Shown: positions 36,036-46,155 of the stretch, in pieces
Position numbering within the stretch: position 1 is the first letter of the stretch
How the letters are laid out: each line of letters starts with the position of its first letter
Notes under the pieces: generated by a model
The model's input: the letters and a program-made list of their open reading frames with translations, nothing else
Database searches by the model: none
Told to the model about the DNA's origin: nothing
DNA from: Eutreptiella sp. 'Long Island Sound 2002'
Lineage: Eukaryota; Euglenozoa; Euglenophyceae; Eutreptiales; Eutreptiaceae
Assembly (NCBI GenBank): GCA_964036045.1
Contig: OZ038389.1
Span: 38,387,998 to 38,451,997 of the forward strand
Direction: 5' to 3'
Length of the DNA: 64,000 nt
Program-made: the position numbers and the translations under genes

Positions 36036-38493
36036 GTGTTTTGGGTACGCATCCGACTAGGGGGACGTGAATACCTGGGGGTATTGGATACTGGCGCCAC
36101 CATATCTATAGTGGCCAAGAAAACTTTACCTTGTGGGAGCCTGAAGAACACCATGACCACCACGGCTATACGAATGGGGGATGGACATGTGGTGCACAGC
36201 TGCGGGGACTGTGAAGTGAAGGTACCTATGGGCTCCCGGACTATCTATGTGATGGACACTGAGGCCTTCGACTTTGCATTGGGGACTGACTTCTTCGTGC
36301 AGCACTCCCAGATACAATCCCTGACGCTGCAAGCGCCCTACCTCCTCTACGTGGACCACGGCAGTGGAAGAGAGTCTGTGCCACTGGAGCAGTCAGAACA
36401 TACCTCAAGTTTCCTGAGGCTGTCAAAGGAGGAGCCCTCGAACATGATTGCGGCCTCCAAAACTGAGGACTATCAACTATAAGGGGAAGTCCTAGACCAA
36501 GGTCTGAAAGAATTGGGTTACTGTAGAGAAGACCTGAGTGTGGAGTTGTTCGCCAGCGACAAGCAGCATGTACTGGACCTTTACTGCAGCAAGGGGAAGA
36601 ACTGCAGCTACAAAGTTTACTGGCCCTCTTTCGGGATGGCCTACGGGAACCCCAGGTTCAGTGAGCTGGGGAAGGTGCTGACCAACGTGGCCTTGGAACG
36701 TTCCCGTATGGTCCTGTGTTCCCCCGATTGGGGAGCCCATGGGGGCAACGAGTACTGGCAAAACCTCCTGGACAGGCTGACTATCAGCTCTGTTCGTTTA
36801 CCTGATGGGGCCATCTACGTGCCTCTGGGGCGTAAGACGCCTATTGGAAAGCCCGGATGGGGGAGTATGCTCAGCGTGGTGGACGAAGGTCTTACCTCCA
36901 TCCCCTGGGAGGATCTGGACCCGACACTGGCCCAGGCTATACAACGAGAAAGCGATGGACTCGCCTTGGGTGACTTGAAGGATCGCCTACGACCTCAAGA
37001 TGCTGTTGAGACTATACCCGGAGGAGAAGAGTATGTCGTGACTGACACCAACGTCCCCAACTCTTCCTGCCAGGTACCTGTTCCTGATGGAGTCTCTGAG
37101 TGTGGACTATCCGAGCTACGTAGCTCTATCCACTCAGATGACGAAACTGAGCACTACGCCTTCTTCGTGCAGACCTGTGTGGAAGAAGTGGAGAACGCCG
37201 AGTACGTTGCCCCACTGAAACCCCTAGTCTCCATGAGGGTGGAAGACCCCGTGGACGAAGAGCTGGACCCTCGATCGAGGCTCAGGGAGTATGTGGACTC
37301 CAAGAGGAAATTGGTGGCGAAAAAGCTATGCTACGCTAAGCCTACCCGCAGCTCATGGCCGCTGAAGCAAGGACGTATGGGATATCTATCCCAATTGAAG
37401 GAGGACCTCGAGCAGAAGATCACCACCTGGCAGAGGGAGGTAGATCTCAAGCTCATGAAGAGCGTGCGGGGCGCCCATTTGAGGACCCCAGAGGAAGACG
37501 ACCTCTTTGAGGAATGTGTATGTGAACCCCCTCGAGCGTGCCTATGTTGCCATCGTCCACCGGAGATGGTTGAACAAGACCTTCTATATGCCTACCAAGG
37601 GTTGAAGGACACTACCAAGGGCGAACAGTCGGTGGAGGATCACCTCCCAATGTCTATTACTCAGGCAGCAAGCAACTTACACTCTGACGAGGACATGGAG
37701 GACAGGATCAAGCTATTGGACCCGCGGGTGCAGAAGCTTATAAGGACCTATCTGGAGGTGTTCGGAGAACTACCCCCTCCAGCCTCATGTGACAAGCTGG
37801 TACAGATGGACGTCAAGCTGAAACCCGAGTTCGTGGGTCACATGATCCGGAGGAGACCCTATCCTGCTCCTAAAGAGCAGGCCGACGAGATTGAGCGACA
37901 GATACAAGAATGTATCGACGCTGGCGTAGTCCTGGAGTACAAGGACGGGGACTACCCCCTACACTGCAGCCCCTGTTTCCTGGTGGCTAAACCTGGGTCT
38001 ACAGCCAAACAGCTGGTAGTGGACTACGGAGAGCTGAACAAGAAAACGTTGAACGACTCAGGGTCCATTCCCAATATGGAGTCTACCCTAGAGAAGATAG
38101 CCTCCTGTCATTACAAGACCAAGATGGACAAGAGGAGCAAATTCTGGCAAGTGGACCTGACGCCGGACGCTCAGGAGCTACTGGCCTTCATCACCCCTCA
38201 GGGGAGGGTGTTCAAGTGGAAGGTCATGCCGTTTGGTGTGGCCAACGCACCCGCTCTATTCCAAGAGCTGATGAACAACATCTTGTCCATCCTACGAAGG
38301 AGACCTAAGGTGCAGGAGCTGATATCCCGTGGGGCCCAGATGGAGGCTCACATCGATGATGTATGCCTCGGGACCAGTACCCAGGAGGATCACCTAATCC
38401 TCTTGGGTGAGTTCTTTGCGGTCTGCCAGGAGAACCACACACGACTCAAGCTGGAGAAGTGTGAGTTCATGCAGGAGACTTTGCAGTACCTGG
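36036..38493 (+). pseudogene. pol: E4 pol, 5' half (PR, NPRF domain, RT up to the insert)
   Basis: Protease with DTGA at 36087-36098 and the FDFALGTDFF motif. The methyltransferase-like domain (about 36534-36827) has VELFAS, NPRF (36648-36659) instead of NPPF, and CSPDWG. A 220-residue spacer with CVCEPPRACLCCH follows. RT includes VVDYGELNKK, MPFGVANAP and the catalytic HIDDVCLG. The only break before the insert is a TAA at 36480, with the frame resuming unchanged. At 38493 the RT C-terminal part is cut within ...LQYLG by the GC-rich insert. Translation past that point is spurious. Confidence 0.93.
38482..38493. repeat. 12-bp target-site duplication, left copy
   Basis: TGCAGTACCTGG, repeated at 51216-51227. 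The bases on each side differ, so the duplication is exactly 12 bp. Confidence 0.92.
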
Positions 38494-38499
38494 CCGCGG

Positions 38500-38660
38500 C
38501 CACCATCCGATGGCCGAAGGGGCCCCATGGACGACGGGGGACCTCCCCCCCCAACCAGCACCGCGTGACGCCCCGTACCCCCCCGGCCACCATCCGATGG
38601 CCGAAGGGGCCCCAAGGACGACGGGGGACCTCCCCCCCCAAGCGGCGCCGCGCGAGGCCC
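38500..38660 (+). repeat. 87-bp tandem repeat at the left end of the insert
   Basis: CCACCATCCGATGGCCGAAG starts at 38500 and again at 38587. The first about 55 bp of each unit are nearly identical, the rest looser. Because 87 is a multiple of three, the reading frame of the overlapping ORF is kept. Confidence 0.8.
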
Positions 38661-39457
38661 CCCAGAGGCCGCCGACGCTTCCGGACTGGCCCGACTCGAG
38701 CGACGAGGGCCGGTCCCGCAAGCGGCGGCGCTCCCGCTCCCCCCCCGCACGGCACACTCGCCCACGGCGCCCACACTCCCACCGCGCCTCAACCACCCAC
38801 TCGCGCCGCTCCCGCTCCCCCAGGTACCACCACGACCCCCAGGGACCCCGCTCCCGTCGCTCCCGCTCCCCCGGGCACCACCACGAGCGCCACTGCCGCC
38901 CCATGTCCCCCTCCCCCTCCCCCCACCGGCCACCCAGCCCCCGCCACCACCACTCCCGCTCCCCCCGACGCAGCCAGGCACGCCACTGCCGCCCCACGTC
39001 CACCTCCCCCTCCCCCCACACGCCCCGCCGGGCTCCCCGTTCCCCCCGCCACCCGTACCCATCCACCACCCCCAGCCCCCGCCACCACCACTCCCGCTCC
39101 CCCGGACGCCACCGAGCGCGCCACCGCCGCCCCATGTCCACCTCCCCCTCCCGCTCCCCCCTCCGCCCGTACCCGTCCTCCACCCCCAGCCCCCGCCGCC
39201 GCCGCTCCCGCTCCCCCAGGCACCGCCACCCCCGCCACCACCGCAGGTCCACGTCTTCCCCCCGCCGCTCCAGGACCCCGGGCACGGACCCCTCCCCCCC
39301 CCGGGCCCCCGCCTACCTCGCCTGGTGGTCTCCCTCCGCTCTGCAGGAGCTCCGCCGCTGGGTGAAATGGGCCGGAGGAGCGGGAAGGCACGAAGGGGTG
39401 CACATGGTGCATACCTTCGAGGAGGTGCGCACCCGCACCCCCGCAAACCCCAACTAG
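38510..39457 (+). CDS. SR/Pro/His-rich ORF of the GC-rich insert
   Basis: A 315-residue ORF starting in the first 87-bp repeat. It has an Arg-Ser-rich segment (RSRKRRRSRSPP near residue 70) and many SRSPRxHHxR-like repeats. The C-terminal non-repetitive part is AYLAWWSPSALQELRRWVKW, followed by a mixed tail ending TPANPN. Composition is extreme (Pro, Ser, Arg, His) and the DNA is internally repetitive, so coding is uncertain. The position near the insert left end would suit a basic LINE ORF1-type RNA-binding protein. I do not recognise a specific family. Confidence 0.4.
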   Translation: MAEGAPWTTGDLPPQPAPRDAPYPPGHHPMAEGAPRTTGDLPPQAAPREAPQRPPTLPDWPDSSDEGRSRKRRRSRSPPARHTRPRRPHSHRASTTHSRRSRSPRYHHDPQGPRSRRSRSPGHHHERHCRPMSPSPSPHRPPSPRHHHSRSPRRSQARHCRPTSTSPSPHTPRRAPRSPRHPYPSTTPSPRHHHSRSPGRHRARHRRPMSTSPSRSPLRPYPSSTPSPRRRRSRSPRHRHPRHHRRSTSSPRRSRTPGTDPSPPRAPAYLAWWSPSALQELRRWVKWAGGAGRHEGVHMVHTFEEVRTRTPANPN

Positions 39458-40961
39458 GCCGCCCCGGAGGCCATCATGCCGCAAGCGGCATGGGAGGCCC
39501 TCCTCCGCGATGCGGTCCAGGGCCTCCGCCCCCCCCTACACCCCCCAAGCCCTCCGCCAGTGGCTCCAGGCCACCCACCCCCAAGCCTGGGCCACCGGCG
39601 CCCCCTCCCCACCCCGCCCCTCCCACCACCACCACACCAGGAAGGGGCAGGACAAGGGCAAGGGAAGGGCAAGGGGCACCAAAGACCACACAGGCAAGAG
39701 GGCACGGAAGGGCTCCAAGTGAGGGCAGGCACACGCAGGGACAGGGCGCCGGAAGCGACACCACATGGGGGCAGGACACCACCCAAGAACCAGGAAGGAG
39801 CGGGAACGGGGACCAAGACACGGAGGAAAAGGTTTGAGGTTTGAGGTTTGATTTTGCGGGTACTAGACGCCTTTCGGCCACGGGGGGCCACCTGGTCGGG
39901 CCAGGTGATATCCTCCCCACCGGGTCCTAGTGGGGGGCCCTCCAAGACGCACCTCCTGCCTGGTGGCGGAGTCCCCCGGGTTCACAGAGCTCGGAGCCCC
40001 GTCCTTCCCCGGCGTCCCCGTTTCGCCACTCCCCGGTCAGTGCATCAATTCGCAGCCGTGGCCGCGGGCGCTTACCCACTGCGTCGCCCCCCTAATGCGT
40101 GGTCGCCCGGGGCACCGGCGCCGCCGGGCCCGTGCTACTGGCTTGTCGCCAGTGGGACCCCCTTGGGCTGGCGCGGTGGCTGCCTAGCCTAGGGGTTGGG
40201 GCGTGGCGCTGTGCGCCACTACTGCCTTGGCGGGTGCAGTGTCCCGTCTGTGTGTGCGCGGCGCTCGCGGCCGGTTCGGGGGGGTTCGGGCCGGTTCCTG
40301 GTGTTGTGTTTCCCCTTCTTCCCCCTTCCCGCCCCGCGTATCCCGCGTTGCGTGTGGCGGGCCGTCCCGTCCGGGTGTCCCTTACCCTCGCTCGCTGGTA
40401 CGCCATTCCAGGTGGTCTGTGCGTTCCGCGCGCTCGGTCCGGTTGCCCTTCTGGTGGTCCCCGCGTGTCCTTTTCCTGTGTGTGCGCTCGCGCTCTCGCG
40501 GTGTCCGCTCCCCGCTGGGTGGTGTGGCGCGCGCATCTCGCGTGGTCCCGGCACTGGGCGCTGGTAGGGCCGTTCCATGTGGTTCGTGCCCCTCCGCGTG
40601 TCCTGCCCCGGTCCCGTGCTCCGTCTGGCGCGCTTGGGGGGGGGCGGTCCGGTCCCGGTTCCCCCCTACTTGGCTTGGGGTTGCGGGGGCGGCGGCTGGG
40701 CGTCCCCGGGGGGGTGCCCTCGTCCGCGGGAGTCTCTTACGCCGCCGAGGGGTGTCGTCGGCTATGTATCCTGCCCTGAGGGTGGGGCTGTGCGCCGTCC
40801 ACGCGCAGTCCACGCGCACGGGGTCGGGACTGGGGAGGGGGCTGGGTGGGGTGCGTTGGATCGCCGACTGACGTGCACTGGGGTAAGTGGCGGGCAGTAG
40901 CACCACCGGGTCGCCGACTGACTGTAGGGCGGGGGGTCGCTCGGTCTCTTTCCGTCCCTCT

Positions 40962-42708
40962 GCCTTCCCTGGGCAGGCAACAAAGCGGGCGTCACTGGCG
41001 TTGCGCTGTCCATGGGGGGCGTGGCCCCCCATACCACTCCGGTTCGTGTTCACCCAGCCTCTCCGGGTACGATCCGTGCGGCGTCCCTGTGCGCAGGCGT
41101 GGGCCCGTTTGTTCTTCGCGGCCCCCTTGTGGGCCGGCGGCCGGAGCGGGGGGGCGGGTCACACTCCGGCCCCCCTCTCGGGTGGGGGGGCCCATTCCCC
41201 TTGCCTCGGGGGGGTGTCGCGCTGCGGCCTCCCCGCTCTCGTTCCGGGCGGCGGCCTGTGGTACCCCTTTCTGGCCCTCCCCTCCGGCGCGCGCGTGCGG
41301 TCGGGGCTGACGTGCCGCCCCGGGGCGGGGGGGGGTGAGGGGCGGCCCGTGGACCGCTCCCCTGGGGGCCCCGGCTGACCTGCAAACCCCCCCTCTTTCC
41401 CCTCGGAGTGGGCTGTGGTCACGGGAGGGTCATGTGGGGCGCGGCCTCCTTCGTGCTCCGTTGTGCGCGTTGCTCCGGCACGCCGGTGTGGGTTCGTGGG
41501 GGCAGGTCCAGCCGCCGCTGCCCTTACCGTGTCGCCGTTCCTCCTGTGGGTGGGGGCGCCCCCCCGGCCCTGGGGGGGCGGAGGGCCGCGCCTGTGGCTC
41601 CCCAGCTGGGGTGGGTGCGGGGGGGGGGGGGGGGCCACCCCGCCTGCTCTCGGGCCTGTGTGGGAGGGGGGGGGGGGGGGGGAGTGAGGGGGGGTCCTCC
41701 GGTTCCCTGGCGATGCCCCCTGTCGGCCATAAAAGGGGGGGGGGGGGCGGCTTGGCGGTCCCAGCCCCGGGGGCCAGCCATCGGCTAGGGGGGTCGTGCC
41801 CTTCCCCCGCCCCCCTCTACCGAGTGCCGGATCCTCCCGCAGTCCCTTCCTGGGGCCCCTCATCTCCCGGCCGTTGCCGCGCGGCGCTGGCCGGCCGAGG
41901 GTGGCCGTGAGGGTCAGCGGTCAGTGGTTAGCGGGTTGCGGGGCCGCCTTCCCTGGGTAGGCAACAAAGCGGGCGTCCCTTGGCGTCGTGCTGTCCATGG
42001 GGGGCGTGGCCACCCATACCATTCCGGTTCGCGCCCACCCGGCTTCTCTGGGCACGATCTGCGCGGCGTCCCGGTGCGCAGGCGCGGGCCCACTTGCTCT
42101 TCGCGGCCCCCATTGGAGCCGGCGGCTGGGGCGTCGGGGCGGGTCACACTCCGGCTCCCCTCTCGGGCGGGGGGGTCCGTCCCTTCAGCCTCGGGGGGTG
42201 GGGGCCGGGGCCCCTGCGGCCGGCGGGCCGGCGGGGGGGCGGGGGGGGGGGGGGGGGGTGTCGCGCCGCGGCCTCCCTGCTCTCGTTCCAGGCGGCGGCC
42301 TGTGGTACTCCTTCCCGGCTCCCTCCGCGTCGCCGGTGCTCTCCCTTCCGGCGCGCGCTTGCGGTCGGGGCTGAAGTGCCGTCCCGTGGTGGGGGGGGTG
42401 AGGGGCGGCCCGTGGACCGCCCCCCTGGGGGCCTCATCTGACTTGACACCCTCCCTCCGTCACCTCGGAGCGGGCTGTGGTTACGGGAGGGTCATGTGGG
42501 GCGCGGCCTCCTTCCTGCTCCGTCGTGCACGTTGGGGGGGGGCGGGGGCGGCATGGCGGCCCTGGTCCCGGGGGCCAGCCCCTACCGAGAGCTGGATGCC
42601 CGCGCAGGCCCTCGCCGGGGCCCTCACCTCCCCGGCCGTTGCCGCGCGGCGCCGGCTGGCCGGGGGCGGCTGATGGTTAGCGGTCAGTGGTTAGCAGGTT
42701 GCGGGGCA
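40962..42708. repeat. About 1-kb imperfect tandem duplication in the insert
   Basis: Unit 1 (about 40962-41946) and unit 2 (about 41947-42708) share long blocks in the same order. They begin CCTTCCCTGGG(C/T)AGGCAACAAAGCGGG and end near GTCAGTGGTTAGC(G/A)GGTTGCGG. Poly-G runs (41617-41750 and 42235-42260) have diverged in length. No ORF in it is convincing. Confidence 0.75.
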
Positions 42709-42845
42709 GCCGGTTCCTCCCCGCGCTTGGCGCCCCCGCACTCCCTCCCGCGGGTGGCGGCGCATCCCCGCACGTCGTGCCGTACCGTGGGGGGGGCGTG
42801 GGTCAGGGGGCCCATCCCCCCCTCCCGTGCCCGCCGTCTGGGCCT

Positions 42846-45800
42846 TCACTTGCGCCGCCGCTTGTGTGGGGGCTGGGGCTGCGGCGGCGGCGGGTTGTGC
42901 CGGCGGTAGCGCCAGTGGGCGAGGGCGCTACGCAGAGCCCGGGGGAGCCAGTTGTTGGCGTCCGCATCCGTGATGCGGAGCACCGCTCCCCCCTCCAGGA
43001 AGGCCGGCCACGTCGGCTCCCTGTCGGGCCACGCCGCCCGGATCACTGACCTGAGGACCCTCTCGTGGTCCTCTGGTGCCGCCCACCCCCCCGGGGGTGC
43101 CTCCCGGTGTCCTCCGTCCCTCCGGAGGAGCACGGCATCGAAGGGCCGGTTCCGCGACCTCCTGGAGGTCCCCTGGTTGGTCCAGCACAACCACCCGTAC
43201 ACTTCCCCCACCAGGGGGAGGGTCTCCCCCCCCAGCGGGTCCGGGACTGCGCCCCAGTCCACGTTCCACGGCCGGCTCTCCTCCGCCCCCTGTGCCGGCC
43301 CCCCTCGCTGCTCCTGCACCTGCGGCGCCGATGCCACGCCCCGTCCCCCCTCCGCCGAGGCCACCCGCGCCGGCTCCGCCCTCGGCGCGGGGGGGGCTTG
43401 CTGGTGCTGGTGTCGTGGGGGTTGGGGGGGATATGAGCTCGCCGGCGTCAGGGTCGATGTTGTAGAGGTGGTGGTGGTGGTGGTGGTGGTGGTGGTAGGT
43501 GTGGTGTGCCGGCATCTGTTGGATGCCGGGGGGGATGCACCTCACCGGCTGCACTTCCGGCCGCGGGGGTGCCCCGCCCTCTGCCCCCCTCCCCTCGCCC
43601 CGCCCTCCCCCCTGGGCTCCCGTGCCCCGTCCCTCCTGTCCCTTGGGGCCCTTGCCCTTGCCCTTGCCCTTGCCCTTGGGCCCCTTTCCGGTCCCGTGCC
43701 CATGTCGCGGGTCCCGCCTCTCGTCCCCCACACCCCGGCCCGCTCGCTCTCCCACCCCCCCTTGTCCAGCCCCCTGCGCCTGGGTACCCTGCCCGCGCCC
43801 CTGAACACCCTTCCCGTGCCCTGGCCCCTCCCCGACCCCCTGCCCGTGTCGCGGGTCCCGCCTCTCGTCCACCACGCCCCGGCCCGCTCGCTCTCCCACC
43901 ACCCCTCGCTCCGTCCCCTGCACCTGGGCCTCCTGCCCGCGCTCCCGCGCGCCCTTCCCGTGCCCCGACCCCTCCCCTGCCCCCTGCCTGTCACGCCGTC
44001 CGCCGCTCCCCTCCCCCTCGCCGCTGCGCCCTTCCTGGACCACTCGCCGGGCGTCCCGCTGCCTTTGCAGTTGCGGCAGCGTGACGCCCGGCGGTGAGCG
44101 CTCGCGCTTCGGGGGGCGGTCATGCCGCTCCTGCCCCGGGGGGAAGGGCTTGGGGGGGTACGGCTTGGGGGGGCTGGTGTGGGTGTGGGCGGGGTTGGCG
44201 TGGGCGCGGTACTTCTCGCTCTCCCTGCCCACTGCCGCTGCTGCGGCGGCCGCCGGCGAGGCGTCCGCGGCCCGTGCGGGGTTCTTCCCCCGCTTGCGCA
44301 GCGCGCCAGGGGCCGCAGCCCCTCCCGCGCCCTCCGCACTCTCCTTCGCTGCCGCGGCGGCCGCCGACGAGGCGCCCGTGGCCGCGGTCGCAGACTCTCG
44401 CACATCCTTCTCGGTCTTCGCTGCTGCCGCGGCGGCCGTCGGCGGGGCGCCCACGGCCCGTGCAGGGCCCGTCGCAACCCCTCTTGCGCCCTGCTTGCCC
44501 TCCTGCGCGGCCGTTGCCGGCGGTGTGCCGGGGGCCGCGGCCGGGGCCGCGGCGTGGCTCGCCGCGGTCTCCGCCTCCTGCGCGTCAGGGCGGGGCGGGG
44601 CGGCGGGGCTGGCCGCTTGGGCGGCGGGGGCGGCCGTCTCGGCTGGCCCAGGTTCCCGGGCCGGCAGCGGCGGTCCGACCACCGCCGCCTCCGCCAGCCT
44701 CCGCTCCTCGCGCTCCGCGAGGGTCTCCGCCGTCCACTCTGGGGAGGAGACGGGGGAGCGGGAGCGGGACCGGCGGTGGTGGCGGTCGTCCCGCCCGAGG
44801 GACCCATCGGAGTCTGCCATTACTGTCACTCTGGTAGGCATGCGTGGTGGCAGGCGCGCCCTTCCCACTACCTCCTGGTGCATCAGTGCCGTGCCGTGGG
44901 CAGTGCCGTGTGGTGCTCTGCGGGGGGGGGGGGGGGGAGGGGGTGGGGGGCCGGCTGTGGCGTCAGCCCCGCATGGCCGGGGGTCCGCGGCCATCCACCG
45001 GCATTGGGAGGGGAGGCGGGGGAGCCACGCGGCCCACGCGTCGCGCCACAGCTCCCAGTCTGGGACGGGGCTCAGGGCCCTGGGCCCCCGGGGGTCGTCG
45101 AGCGGTGCCGGGGGCAGCCGCACCAGATGGACCCCCGTAACGGCGGTGACCTCCTGTGTGCGCAGGAAGGTGTGTACTCCGTCCCGCGCCGCGGGCGCCG
45201 GGAGGGGGGGGCGGGGTACAGGTGTGGCCCCATAGAGGTGGGTGGGGGTGATCCCCAGGATCCGCCCCGAGCCCCCGCGGGACGCGACGACGAGGAGGAG
45301 GAGGGGGGTGCCAGGGCACTCTTGCCAGAGGACCTGCCCCCTGTGGTGGGCACCCCTGGTCCTGGAGAGGGGGGGGGACAGGTCTGGGTTAGCCCAGCCG
45401 CAGGGCGCGTGCGTCGCCGGTGGGAGGGCGGGGCACCAAGTGGGCTCCCTGGGGAACGCCTCGTAGACGACGGCGTACGGGGGGGTAGGCCCGGTGCCGT
45501 CATACACCGGGTTGGTCGGCCGGGGGCGGGCGGACGCCTCGTCCGCGCCTTCCACGAACACCGTGACCTCGCCCACCTCCAGGTCCTCGTCCGGCGGGTG
45601 TAGAAGGTGGAGCGCCGCATCCAGCTCGGACACTCCCCCCGGGTACGTGGCCCGCGCCTGGTTCAGGTACGGGGCCGCGTCCCCGGGGTAGCGCGTCCTG
45701 AGGGCGTACAGCAGGGCTGGGGCGCTACTGCGGAGGGACATGGCAGACCCCGCCCCCGTCAGCCGGAGGGCGTCCCCCATGGACAGGGGCCGGCCCGACC

Positions 45801-46116
45801 GGTTGGACTCGCGCCACTCCATCCAGTGCCCGTAGAGGGCCGCTTCCGGGCTGATGAGCCCCGGCCGGACGGCGTTCACGATCCGGTGCATTGCCGGGAG
45901 CAACGTAGGGGCTCCCGCTCCGTTCAGGGCGCGGACGGCCGGGAGGGCGGTCTCGTTGAGGAAGGCCCTCGCACTGCCCTCCAGGTCGCACCGTGCGGCA
46001 GCGTGCGCTCCTTTTGCCTCCGCCACCGCGTCCGCCACCAGGCCCCGGACGGCCGCCTCCTGCGCTCTGCGGCGGGCCCTGGCGTGCCCCGGCCCATCCC
46101 CCCGTCGGCGTGGCAT
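42846..46116 (-). CDS. Unknown long Ala/Gly/Arg-rich protein of the insert
   Basis: A 1062-residue ORF (46116 to 42928) starting 40 bp after the stop of the RNase H ORF on the same strand. The N-terminal about 380 residues look globular (WMEWRESNRSGRPLS, LLYALRTRYPGDAAP, WELWRDAWAAWLPRLP). Next come an SR-like patch, a long low-complexity Ala/Pro/Glu stretch, Gly-Lys-rich repeats and a poly-His run (43468-43497). Near 43360-43400 the more protein-like frame switches to one ending at 42846 (RNRPFDAVLLRRDG, ITDADANNWLPRALRSA, C-terminal KRRRK). A single-base slip in a G-run is likely there. I recognise no family. Pairing with the upstream ORF suggests one transcription unit. Confidence 0.45.
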
Positions 46117-46155
46117 GGTGCTGCGGGCTCTGCAAAGGGCGGCGGCGGGTGGGGG

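Noticed and set aside
36513-39365. 950-residue ORF seeming to fuse RT to a Pro-rich domain
   Set aside because: It crosses the insert boundary at 38493/38494. The Pro-rich part is read from the GC-rich insert in a chance frame, so it is not a fusion protein.
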